Origin: Bacteroidales bacterium
Lineage (GTDB): Bacteria > Bacteroidota > Bacteroidia > Bacteroidales > P3
Length of the DNA: 64,000 nt
Direction of reading: 5' to 3'
NCBI GenBank assembly: GCA_017483575.1
Contig: JAFUWF010000030.1
Span: 1 to 64,000, forward strand
Made by a program: the position numbers and the translations under genes. Below the pieces are notes generated by a model. It had not been told where the DNA came from. It did no database searches and worked only from the letters and a program-made list of their open reading frames with translations. Shown one piece after another: positions 35,867 through 42,877 of this stretch (within the stretch, counting starts at the first letter, position 1; each line of letters starts with the position of its first letter).

Positions 35867-36988
35867 TACAATCATGTCAAGCACGCGGTACTATGTGTTG
35901 TTGTGCTATTGTCCAGTTATTATGCGATGGGGCAGGGACTCACCGAGGCAAAAAGCCGTGAACGAATCGAGCAATTGACAAATCTCATCGACCGCTATGG
36001 TAGGTTCACGTTTTATGCTGACTGCAATCTGGCCGTATTTTCCGACAGCGTGGACTGGCAAGGGATTGTGGCCCTTGACGGCACCGTGCTGCTGCCGGCA
36101 CGGTATAGGGTCTACAGGCAGACAATAGACAGCCGCGAGTCGCCCTATTTCCTCATCATGAGCTGGGAGAAAGTGGGACTGATTGACAAGGAGATGCGCT
36201 GCGTGCTACCGATGGAGTATGACAATGTCTTCGCATGCATGGCAAGCTGCTATGCTCCCTATATCCACAGGTGGTTCCGAACAGGACGCGCCTGCCTGCG
36301 GAAAGAGGGAAAGTATGGCATCGTGGACACGGCAGGAAGGATCATCGCGCCCTTCTCGTCCGGCGAGCCATTCGAGTTCGACGACGATGACGACCTATTT
36401 CCCCTCGACACCATTGATGCAGAGGAACCCACGCCGCCGATAAGCGCCCCTTACGAACACAGCTACCCCCTTTCGGAAGACCTCTTCGAGTTCGCTACCC
36501 GCAATCCCGGCGACCGAAGCGACTATATCACCGGCTACGTAGACCGCTACGGCAACACCACCGCCACGCCCGAACAACTCGCCACCATGGAGAAATGGAC
36601 AAAGGGTGTGGTGGAGTACGATGTGGAGCCCATCATGGTGACGGATGTCGTGCCTTACGTAGATGCGCGTAACTCGTATGCCACGGTGTACGCCTGCCTG
36701 AGCGATGCCGACACCATGGGCTATCTTCTCGTTCCGAGAGAAGATACCTCGTCGATGCGTATTTTCAGCAAGAGAGTGTCGGTGGACCCTTGGAACAATG
36801 CTGTTGGCATCTGCCCGAAGCGATACGACGCTGGCATGGACGACGTCAGGCAAACCGAAGCCCTGCTGCCCGAGGTGATGAAGGAGAGTGTGTTCCCCCA
36901 GCTTGGCCGGTGGCGCCATTATATCGGAAACCCCGACAACTACACGAAATACACACGGACATACTCAACCTCGACACCCGCAAGGTAA
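35855..36988 (+). CDS. Secreted WG-repeat-like protein, wedged between the YARHG and AlaX genes
   Basis: 377 residues if it starts at the ATG at 35855, which gives a plausible signal peptide (MHGTYNHVKHAVLCVVVL followed by LSSYYAMGQ). An in-frame start at 35801 or 35807 would prepend residues that mimic the AlaX N-terminus. WG/KWG-type beta units are visible: WEKVGLIDKEMRCVLPMEYDNV and EGKYGIVDTAGRIIAPF. An acidic stretch (DDDDDLF) follows, and the C-terminus has no repeats. Such repeats fold into propeller-like or solenoid scaffolds. Function unknown. Base composition is lower in GC than the neighbouring YARHG gene. It appears to be an insertion carrying flanking direct repeats. Confidence 0.65.
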   Translation: MHGTYNHVKHAVLCVVVLLSSYYAMGQGLTEAKSRERIEQLTNLIDRYGRFTFYADCNLAVFSDSVDWQGIVALDGTVLLPARYRVYRQTIDSRESPYFLIMSWEKVGLIDKEMRCVLPMEYDNVFACMASCYAPYIHRWFRTGRACLRKEGKYGIVDTAGRIIAPFSSGEPFEFDDDDDLFPLDTIDAEEPTPPISAPYEHSYPLSEDLFEFATRNPGDRSDYITGYVDRYGNTTATPEQLATMEKWTKGVVEYDVEPIMVTDVVPYVDARNSYATVYACLSDADTMGYLLVPREDTSSMRIFSKRVSVDPWNNAVGICPKRYDAGMDDVRQTEALLPEVMKESVFPQLGRWRHYIGNPDNYTKYTRTYSTSTPAR

Positions 36989-37025
36989 TCAAAGCCATTG
37001 CCAGCTCATGTCAGTCATATTGAAA

Positions 37026-37094
37026 TTATAAAGAAATGGAACAAGAACCTGTATTGAATACCCACAACAAAGAGGAGTACCCGCCGATGCATAC
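37026..37094 (+). repeat. 5' end of the AlaX-like gene, copy 2 (native context)
   Basis: Second copy of the segment at 35793-35866, here continuing into the full-length AlaX-like gene. The pair flank about 1.17 kb containing the WG-repeat gene. Confidence 0.75.
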
Positions 37095-37506
37095 GGCGGA
37101 GCACATACTGAACCAGACGATGGTGAGGATGTTCGGATGCCCGCGGTCGCGGAATGCGCACATCGAGCGAAAGAAGAGCAAGTGCGACTACCAGCTGGCG
37201 GCCTGCCCTACGGAGGCACAGCTCCAGGAACTGGAGCACCGCGTCAACGAGGTCATCGCGCAGCACCTGTCCGTCAGCTATGAGTTCGTAAAACGCAACG
37301 AGGTGCCGCCGGAGGTGGACCTCGGCAAACTGCCCGACGATGCCAGCGAGACGCTGCGCCTCGTCCGTATCGGCGACTACGACCTCTGCGCCTGCGTCGG
37401 CACACATGTCCGCAACACTTCTGAAATTGGCACCTTCAAAATCATCTCCCACGACTACAACGCCGACACCGGCTCCTGGCGCATGCGCTTCAAACTGTTA
37501 GAATAA
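37036..37506 (+). CDS. AlaX-like trans-editing domain protein (tRNA synthetase SAD domain)
   Basis: 156 residues. Resembles the second additional domain of alanyl/threonyl-tRNA synthetases, which hydrolyses mischarged aminoacyl-tRNA (for example Ser- or Gly-tRNA-Ala). The zinc site is visible as HTAEH in PPMHTAEHILNQTM and the paired C/H in CACVGTHVRNT. It lacks the synthetase core and anticodon region, as free-standing AlaXp proteins do. The first 15 residues are duplicated upstream at 35807. Followed by a terminator. The cognate tRNA cannot be assigned here. Confidence 0.8.
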   Translation: MEQEPVLNTHNKEEYPPMHTAEHILNQTMVRMFGCPRSRNAHIERKKSKCDYQLAACPTEAQLQELEHRVNEVIAQHLSVSYEFVKRNEVPPEVDLGKLPDDASETLRLVRIGDYDLCACVGTHVRNTSEIGTFKIISHDYNADTGSWRMRFKLLE

Positions 37507-37510
37507 AAAG

Positions 37511-37547
37511 AAAACAGGCGGCTCCGATGAGTCGCCTGTTTTTTTGT
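37511..37547. terminator. Terminator between the AlaX-like gene and rplY
   Basis: A 12-bp stem (arms AAACAGGCG at 37512-37520 and CGCCTGTTT at 37533-37541, extended by three pairs including one G-T wobble) with a 6-nt loop and a T run. The A run before the stem would also serve rplY. Confidence 0.88.
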
Positions 37548-37563
37548 CAATAAGTATCCGAAC

Positions 37564-38157
37564 TTATTCGGCAGCGGCCTCGCCTTCGCCCTCGCCATCA
37601 CCGGCGGTGGCACTGGCACGGGTGCTGAGCACGTTGACAACCTCGCTGGTCTTCGGGTTGAGAATGCAGAAGTTCTCAGCGGGAATGTCCTGAACGCGGA
37701 CACGCTGGTTGATGTCGAGATTGGTGATGTCGATAAGGACCTCGCTGGGCATATTGGCGGGCAGGGCCTTAACATTGAGGCGTTTCTGCTTGTAAGCCAG
37801 CTTGCCACCCTTCATGACGCCCTTGCTGGTGCCGGTGGTATGCACGGGAATGGACATCACGACGGGTTTGTCGTCGGTCAGCTCATAGAAGTCAGCATGA
37901 TAGACAATCTCGGTCACGGGGTGGAACTCAATGTCCTTCAGCATGGCCATGTGGTCGATACCGCCCAGATTGATTTTCACATAGCAGGGCTCGGGGTTGA
38001 ACAGCACACGCTGGAAGGCGGTCTGATCGACGGCGAACAGATACTGCTCACCTTTACCGTACATAACGCAAGGCACTTTGGCGTCGCGACGCAGAGCCTT
38101 AGCATCCTTTTTCCCTACGTTCTCACGAAGAGAACCGCTCATTGATACTACTCTCAT
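37564..38157 (-). CDS. rplY: 50S ribosomal protein L25 (Ctc form)
   Basis: 197 residues. Binds 5S rRNA. The N-terminal L25 domain includes SLRENVGKKDAKALRRDAKVPCVMYG, typical of TL5/Ctc proteins. The C-terminal beta domain contains NLDINQRVRVQDI and ends in a low-complexity Gly/Glu/Ala tail (GDGEGEGEAAAE) common in Bacteroidetes. Downstream of prs in the same direction, separated by 113 nt with 8-nt repeats. Confidence 0.95.
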   Translation of the reverse strand: MRVVSMSGSLRENVGKKDAKALRRDAKVPCVMYGKGEQYLFAVDQTAFQRVLFNPEPCYVKINLGGIDHMAMLKDIEFHPVTEIVYHADFYELTDDKPVVMSIPVHTTGTSKGVMKGGKLAYKQKRLNVKALPANMPSEVLIDITNLDINQRVRVQDIPAENFCILNPKTSEVVNVLSTRASATAGDGEGEGEAAAE

Positions 38158-38163
38158 TGTTTT

Positions 38164-38270
38164 AATTTGTTAGTTTGTTAATTTGTAAATTTGTTAATCA
38201 TATCTGTAATGTATTCATGTGCTAATCTTCAACTTACAAATTAACACATTCACACATTCACACATTCATC
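38164..38270. repeat. 8-nt phased repeats in the prs-rplY spacer
   Basis: Left array: ATTTGTTA, GTTTGTTA, ATTTGTAA, ATTTGTTA (about 38165-38196). Right array: AATTAACA followed by CACATTCA units (about 38240-38268). AATTAACA is the inverse of the left unit TGTTAATT, so the arrays can partly pair. They fill the 113-nt spacer. Confidence 0.8.
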
Positions 38271-39257
38271 TTATTCGTTCATTCTGTGGATGACGCCCTT
38301 GCGGTGGAGGGTGGTCTCGTAGAGGTTGTCAAGGCTCTCGTAGTTTACCACGCGGCGGATGGCCTCGGCCAGCAGCCAGTCGCAACTCAGCACACGGATC
38401 TTGCTACTCTCACGTTTCAGCGGAATGGTGTCGGTCACCACCAGTTCCTCAAGCTCGGAGGCTTCCACCTTCTCGATGGCCTGGCCACTGAGCACGGGGT
38501 GGGTAATCATGGCACGCACACTCTTGGCGCCGCTGGCCTTGATAATACCGGCAGCCTTACAGATAGTGGAGCCCGTGTCGATGATATCGTCCAGCAGGAT
38601 AACATGCTTGTCCTTCACATCGCCGATGAGACGCATTTCGCCAATCTCGTTGGGCTTGTTGCGATGCTTGTAGCAGATGACAAAACTGTTGTTCAGCGTC
38701 TTGGCATAGGTACCGGCGCGCTTGCTGCCACCCATGTCGGGGCTGGCGAACATCACGTCCTCGATATCGAACTTCTCGCGGATATAGGGCATGAAAAGAC
38801 TCGAACCATAGAGGTGGTCGACGGGAATGTTGAAGAAGCCCTGAATCTGGTCGGCATGGAGGTCCATGGTGATCACGCGGTCCACACCGGCGGTCATCAG
38901 CATGTCGGCGATGAGCTTCGAAGCAATGGGCACATGGGGTTTGTCTTTGCGGTCCTGACGCGCGAAACCATAATAAGGAATCACGGCGACAATCTTCTGG
39001 GCCGAGGCGCGCTTGGCGGCATCGATCATCATCAGCAGCTCGAAGAGGTTGTCCGTCGGGGGGATGGTGCTCTGGATGATGAACACGATTCCGCCGCGTA
39101 TGGTCTCCTCATAGGAAGGCTGAAACTCGCCGTCGGCATACTGGAAAACCGTAGAATTGCCCAGCGGAATGCCATAGATTTCCGCCACGCGGCGTGCCAG
39201 GTTTTCGGTGGCGCGACCCGCAAAAATAAACACCTTGTCAGAACGCATATCGCTCAT
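38271..39257 (-). CDS. prs: Ribose-phosphate pyrophosphokinase (PRPP synthetase)
   Basis: 328 residues, class I. Makes PRPP from ribose 5-phosphate and ATP for nucleotide, histidine and tryptophan synthesis. Signatures: DGEFQPSYEETIRGG, YYGFARQDRKDKP as the flexible/ATP region, TMDLHADQIQGFFNIPVDHLY, and the PRPP-binding loop ILLDDIIDTGSTI. An ATG three codons on (MRSDKVF) is an alternative start. It has a good promoter at 39323-39353 and probably leads an operon with rplY. Confidence 0.97.
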   Translation of the reverse strand: MSDMRSDKVFIFAGRATENLARRVAEIYGIPLGNSTVFQYADGEFQPSYEETIRGGIVFIIQSTIPPTDNLFELLMMIDAAKRASAQKIVAVIPYYGFARQDRKDKPHVPIASKLIADMLMTAGVDRVITMDLHADQIQGFFNIPVDHLYGSSLFMPYIREKFDIEDVMFASPDMGGSKRAGTYAKTLNNSFVICYKHRNKPNEIGEMRLIGDVKDKHVILLDDIIDTGSTICKAAGIIKASGAKSVRAMITHPVLSGQAIEKVEASELEELVVTDTIPLKRESSKIRVLSCDWLLAEAIRRVVNYESLDNLYETTLHRKGVIHRMNE

Positions 39258-39322
39258 TACTATGTTGATTTTTAGTTGTATCGTTTATTTTTTCCTTCAA
39301 TCTTACTGACTGAAAACGAGTG

Positions 39323-39353
39323 CAAAAATACACAAAAATATTGGTTCGGCAAA
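39323..39353 (-). promoter_or_regulatory. Promoter of prs-rplY
   Basis: Minus strand: TTTG at 39353-39350, a 19-nt spacer and TATTTTTG at 39330-39323. Confidence 0.72.
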
Positions 39354-39360
39354 AAAAAGT

Positions 39361-39391
39361 TTTGCCACGTCAAAAAAAGTGTGTACTTTTG
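39361..39391 (+). promoter_or_regulatory. Promoter of tRNA-Leu
   Basis: TTTG at 39361-39364, a 19-nt spacer and TACTTTTG at 39384-39391, about 105 nt before the mature tRNA, an unusually long leader for a tRNA. Confidence 0.78.
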
Positions 39392-39408
39392 CACCCGATT
39401 TCGAGAGA

Positions 39409-39486
39409 GGTTACTGGTTATAGGTTATGGGTTATTGACGGCTGACGCGCCCCACTTCCATAACCAATAAACAATAACCAATAACC
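39409..39486. repeat. 7-nt phased foldback (GGTTATN family) in the tRNA-Leu leader
   Basis: GGTTACT, GGTTATA, GGTTATG, GGTTATT on the left and CCATAA, CCAATAA, ACAATAA, CCAATAA on the right, around a 20-nt centre. The arms are largely complementary, so the leader RNA would form a long hairpin 10 nt before the tRNA. Confidence 0.92.
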
Positions 39487-39496
39487 TTTAAGAAAG

Positions 39497-39582
39497 GCCC
39501 TGGTGGTGGAATGGTAGACACGGTAGACTCAAAATCTGCTGCCGGCAACGGCGTGAGGGTTCAAGTCCCTCCCGGGGTACCA
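39497..39582 (+). tRNA. tRNA-Leu (anticodon CAA)
   Basis: 86-nt class II tRNA. The acceptor GCCCTGG pairs with CCGGGGT (two G-U type pairs), discriminator A, CCA encoded. The anticodon loop CTCAAAA gives CAA, reading UUG. Long variable arm and GGTTCAAGTCC T-arm. Confidence 0.97.
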
Positions 39583-39585
39583 ACA

Positions 39586-39622
39586 AAGCGGAGGCCCACT
39601 CGTTTCGAATGGGCCTCCGCTT
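39586..39622. terminator. Hairpin terminator between tRNA-Leu and the WYL gene
   Basis: A 13-bp perfect stem (39586-39598 with 39610-39622) with an 11-nt loop. The following T content is modest. It probably serves both the tRNA and the convergent WYL gene. Confidence 0.75.
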
Positions 39623-39634
39623 CATTTATTCTCC

Positions 39635-40564
39635 TCATTCATTTTGTGTTGCGGGGAAAGAAGAGTACTTGGAGAGCATCACAGAAAGGTCATGTTCAAT
39701 TTCTTCACGGAATGCCTGAGGTGCCAACACTTCCGCATGAATGTTCATTGTCAGAATTTCCTGCTTGAGGTCATATGTCGGCTTGACGAACAGCGAGAAG
39801 ATGCTGTACTCCCGTGTACGCTCCACTTCTTCCTGAGACTTGTGCAATGGCAAGCTCCGTAAGTATTTGGCTTGCCATTCGTCGACCTTGATGAGAATGG
39901 TTTGCGGCTCGTCTTTCACCGTCACATACGCACCAAATGTGCCGAAGAACACAGCCTCTGCATCGAAGTCTTCCGGCAGCTGGAATTTCTGGTTGGTCAG
40001 CTCTACGTCGCTGATGCGGTCGAGGGAGAAGATGCGCATGCCTTTCTCCGGCACGCTGCCATAGACGTACCAGCGACGCTTGTACATCTTCAGATTCCAC
40101 GGCTGGAAGGCTTTGTATGGATTCACCACCTCCTTGTCGAAGGGGTGGTAGAGGAAGTTGACTGCCACATTGTCCTGCATGGCGGCAAGCAGGGGAATAA
40201 GTGCCGGTGCTGTCGAAGGTACGTCCTCAAGCAGGATGCGGTCGCGAAGTCGGTCGTTGCTGGAGATAATGTTGTTGAGGGAGATGGTTTCGAGAAGCCA
40301 CTTGCGGAAATAGCCGAGGCTTTTGACGTCGTCGCTGTCTCGGACATAGTAGCGATTGTCGGAACGGTTGCAGGCTATCTCGATGCCGAAGAGCTCTTCT
40401 ATGGCCTTGCGGTGGTCGTGGAAAGTGCGCAACGCATACTCCCCGCCACCGGAAATGCTATCGTTGTAGCGGTACTTGTCGTTGATTTCCTCGAAGGTCA
40501 GGCCTCGCTGTCCTGCACGAACAAGGGTGTCAACGAGCCAGATGTATCTGTTAAGTGCGGTCAT
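39635..40564 (-). CDS. WYL-domain transcriptional regulator
   Basis: 309 residues. An N-terminal winged-helix region (LVRAGQRGLTFEEINDKY...) is followed by a WYL domain (VAVNFLYHPFDKE, FQPWNLKMYKRRWYVYG and FSLDRISDVEL) and a WCX-like C-terminal region. WYL domains bind nucleic-acid or nucleotide ligands and often control phage-defence and DNA-damage genes. The start overlaps the end of the nuclease gene by 14 nt, so they form one operon. A role controlling the divergent unknown genes is inferred. Confidence 0.85.
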   Translation of the reverse strand: MTALNRYIWLVDTLVRAGQRGLTFEEINDKYRYNDSISGGGEYALRTFHDHRKAIEELFGIEIACNRSDNRYYVRDSDDVKSLGYFRKWLLETISLNNIISSNDRLRDRILLEDVPSTAPALIPLLAAMQDNVAVNFLYHPFDKEVVNPYKAFQPWNLKMYKRRWYVYGSVPEKGMRIFSLDRISDVELTNQKFQLPEDFDAEAVFFGTFGAYVTVKDEPQTILIKVDEWQAKYLRSLPLHKSQEEVERTREYSIFSLFVKPTYDLKQEILTMNIHAEVLAPQAFREEIEHDLSVMLSKYSSFPATQNE

Positions 40565-41054
40565 TATTTTTCTTCTGTATTTTTATGAGACTGATAACCT
40601 CTTTCTTGACGACATTAATATCTGTTCTGCTCCCGGGTTTTATTTCAAAATGAGAAGTTGTGGGATTCTTGAGATTGAAGTGGAAGTTGTGTTCGATTCT
40701 CCAGTTGCCTGACAAGTGCGATAGTAATTCGTCCAATGTCATTTCTTTCTCATAATAAACGTGTTTGCCGTTTTCTATGGGGCCTTTTCGTAAGAAAACA
40801 AAGGAAAAATGTCCTTCATTTTCAAGAGCGCATTCTAACTGTTCAAGTTTAACCATTCCATCGTATACACTCTTTCCTATTGTTTTATTCTGAGATTTAA
40901 CCTCGAAATAGTGGCGTACACCATCTTTCTCAGCGACAATGTCGACAGGGGTATTGGCAATAATTGTATATCCATCCCTGACCAACTTCTCAGCATACCA
41001 TGTTTTTGCATTCACATCGGAATTATCGCTTGCTCTTTTTTTCTTTATTTTCAT
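40551..41054 (-). CDS. Predicted PD-(D/E)xK / VRR-NUC-like nuclease domain protein
   Basis: 167 residues from the ATG giving MKIKKKRASDNSD; a longer frame to 41099 crosses the promoter. The segment VDIVAEKDGVRHYFEVKSQNK has the D...ExK arrangement of the PD-(D/E)xK core, comparable with restriction-endonuclease-like domains such as DUF3883 and Mrr-type. The C-terminal half (YYEKEMTLDELLSHLSGNW) is helical and unassigned. Lower GC than neighbouring core genes. Operonic with the WYL regulator, an association seen in defence loci. Catalytic activity is not certain. Confidence 0.6.
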   Translation of the reverse strand: MKIKKKRASDNSDVNAKTWYAEKLVRDGYTIIANTPVDIVAEKDGVRHYFEVKSQNKTIGKSVYDGMVKLEQLECALENEGHFSFVFLRKGPIENGKHVYYEKEMTLDELLSHLSGNWRIEHNFHFNLKNPTTSHFEIKPGSRTDINVVKKEVISLIKIQKKNNDRT

Positions 41055-41076
41055 AGATGTTTCATTTTGGACGGTG

Positions 41077-41084
41077 CAAAGATA
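41077..41084 (-). promoter_or_regulatory. -7 element of the nuclease-WYL operon
   Basis: Minus-strand TATCTTTG followed by CAC, 23 nt upstream of the ATG at 41054. Confidence 0.5.
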
Positions 41085-41147
41085 CGTCTTTTTCTTCAAA
41101 GAAATGAATTTTTTTCACTTCTGCAATATTTTCGCATAGCCATACGA

Positions 41148-41155
41148 TAATTTTG
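41148..41155 (+). promoter_or_regulatory. -7 element of the three-gene unknown operon
   Basis: TAATTTTG followed by CAACC, 47 nt before the ATG at 41202. Confidence 0.5.
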
Positions 41156-41201
41156 CAACCGAAAAGAATAAGGAATTGTAATCAACAGAAAGGATAAGGA
41201 T

Positions 41202-41474
41202 ATGTTTACAAAGGAGTTGTTACTTGACGAAATAAAGTTTGGAGAGATCCTCTTCAGCGACGACAGCATGGATATGTTCCCGAGGAACGGTGAGGAGATA
41301 ATTCTTGTAGATGTGTACCAAGAAAGGTACATCGCCCATATCCACCCCTCAGAGAATAGCATTGTGGGCGTGTGGGCCATGCACAAAAACAACGAGGCGC
41401 AGGAGGGTATGACTATCACTATCAGGCTTATCGACCCCCTCCACAATACCTATCGAGTTTACTATGATGATTAA
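41202..41474 (+). CDS. Small acidic protein of unknown function
   Basis: 90 residues, no signal peptide, no recognised domain. Acidic strands alternate with hydrophobics: EIKFGEILFSDDSMDMFPRNGEEIILVDVY and a C-terminal MTITIRLIDPLHNTYRVYYDD. Probably a small cytoplasmic beta protein. First of three plus-strand genes divergent from the nuclease-WYL operon, lower in GC than core genes. Could be an antitoxin- or immunity-like protein, but nothing in the sequence proves it. Confidence 0.5.
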   Translation: MFTKELLLDEIKFGEILFSDDSMDMFPRNGEEIILVDVYQERYIAHIHPSENSIVGVWAMHKNNEAQEGMTITIRLIDPLHNTYRVYYDD

Positions 41475-41517
41475 CAGACTTAATGTCTGATTGTTTAACA
41501 AATAAATAAAAAGTATT

Positions 41518-42069
41518 ATGAGCAACAACGCATTATCAATTGAAACATTGAACGAACTGCGCCTGTTGGGCGCTTGGAAGAAGATGTCCAAGGAATTTCC
41601 TTGGAATGAAGAACAGCTGGAGCGTTACAAAAACAACGTTGACTGGAACGATGTCTCTGGCAACCAGAATGTGGCATGGAATGTCTCGCTTCTGGAGCGT
41701 TTCAAAAACCAGTTGAACTGGAAGGAGTTGTCGGAGAACGACAGCCCTCACCTCTTCAAACCGGAGATTATCCGTGCTTTCGTTGACAAATGGGATTGGT
41801 CGGCATTCTCCAAGCGGTCGGAGTGGACTATCAGCATGATTGAGGAGTTCAAAGACCACATCGACTGGTCGGAGTTGGTGGACATCTACCTGGATGATGA
41901 AGGCATCTTCAACGAAACATTCCTCATCAAGTACCACGACTACATCAAGTTCCAAGACTTCTCAATAAGTAGTTCCTGTCGGCATTTCAGAAACAGTCTA
42001 TGGGAAAAACTATGCGAGGAAGTGTACAAGAAACTGGCCGATGAGGTTTCTGGCTTAACGAAGAAATAA
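41518..42069 (+). CDS. W-repeat protein of unknown function
   Basis: 183 residues with about five degenerate units of roughly 26 residues. Each runs W-x4-LE-(R/E)-(Y/F)-K-x3-(V/L/I)-(D/N)-W-x2-(V/L)-S. Examples: WNEEQLERYKNNVDWNDVS, WNVSLLERFKNQLNWKELS and WTISMIEEFKDHIDWSEL. A basic tail follows (SGLTKK). The pattern suggests a helical solenoid for protein binding, with no enzyme motif. I have seen similar W-rich repeats in uncharacterised bacterial proteins but cannot give a family name. 43 nt after the preceding small gene. Confidence 0.6.
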   Translation: MSNNALSIETLNELRLLGAWKKMSKEFPWNEEQLERYKNNVDWNDVSGNQNVAWNVSLLERFKNQLNWKELSENDSPHLFKPEIIRAFVDKWDWSAFSKRSEWTISMIEEFKDHIDWSELVDIYLDDEGIFNETFLIKYHDYIKFQDFSISSSCRHFRNSLWEKLCEEVYKKLADEVSGLTKK

Positions 42070-42152
42070 TCCAATCTTTTAACAATTCGGGGTATACGAC
42101 ATGCCGCTATGCCCCGAATTGCCTCCGTAAAAATATCATGTGTGTACATAAG

Positions 42153-42839
42153 ATGGAAACAGAAGAAGCAAGATATGTGTTCCGCTATGAAGTGGAGACA
42201 ATGCTATGGGAAAATCCATTCGATAAGACCGTAATAGACGAGGCAGAATACATCAAAGAACGGCGTAAGAATGCCTATCACGACCTGAAGCGCTTCTCCA
42301 ATGAAGACCCATTGGTGGCGAGAAGGCAGGCCTTCAGTTATCTGCAAAGTATGCTCGAAGTGCTGTGCGAGAGTATCGGCAAACCATACTGCGACTACTG
42401 GCAGGCAGTCAAAGACCTTCAACCGTTGCTTCGTGCCGACCACCCGTTAGCCCATCAAAGAGTTGGGATAATCCAATTCGACGATGACCTGCTTTGTGGT
42501 GTGTCGCTCACCATGATAGTTGAGAAAGGTAAGAAACGCGATCACGTTGCCATATTCAACCTTGGCGTTTATGACGATGAGCACAAAGAGGATATACTCT
42601 CCGATGTGGCATATTCGATTGTGGAACTTGAGCGAGAAAGGAGATATTATCAACTTGCTCAAATACCGAAAGAGACAGAGAGGATTGCTCTTGCTGGCAT
42701 TGGGATGCCTGACGTAGAAGTAATACCAAGCATTATGGACTGGCAAGATTTCTCCAACACATTTTGCGGAATAGACATAGACGATATTATCGATACGACC
42801 ACCATTCTCAACCGTCAATGCGAACCGTTAATTTATTGA
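42153..42839 (+). CDS. Protein of unknown function
   Basis: 228 residues from METEEARYVFRYE; an ATG at 42138 is an alternative start. No signal peptide or recognised domain. The N-terminal half is helical and charged (YIKERRKNAYHDLKRFSNEDP). The C-terminal half has strands (GIIQFDDDLLCGVSLTMIVE, HVAIFNLGVYDDEH) then helices (DVAYSIVELERERRYYQ). Third gene of the low-GC operon. The stop at 42837-42839 lies 38 nt from the converging SGNH hydrolase gene. Function not assignable. Confidence 0.5.
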   Translation: METEEARYVFRYEVETMLWENPFDKTVIDEAEYIKERRKNAYHDLKRFSNEDPLVARRQAFSYLQSMLEVLCESIGKPYCDYWQAVKDLQPLLRADHPLAHQRVGIIQFDDDLLCGVSLTMIVEKGKKRDHVAIFNLGVYDDEHKEDILSDVAYSIVELERERRYYQLAQIPKETERIALAGIGMPDVEVIPSIMDWQDFSNTFCGIDIDDIIDTTTILNRQCEPLIY

Positions 42840-42877
42840 AACTGGACATTCCGCCGGCGGTTGTCCTGGGGGTCTGA

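Noticed and set aside
39583-42877. Integrative element inserted at tRNA-Leu
   Set aside because: No integrase, and I found no repeat of the tRNA 3' end at the other side of the module, so integration cannot be claimed.
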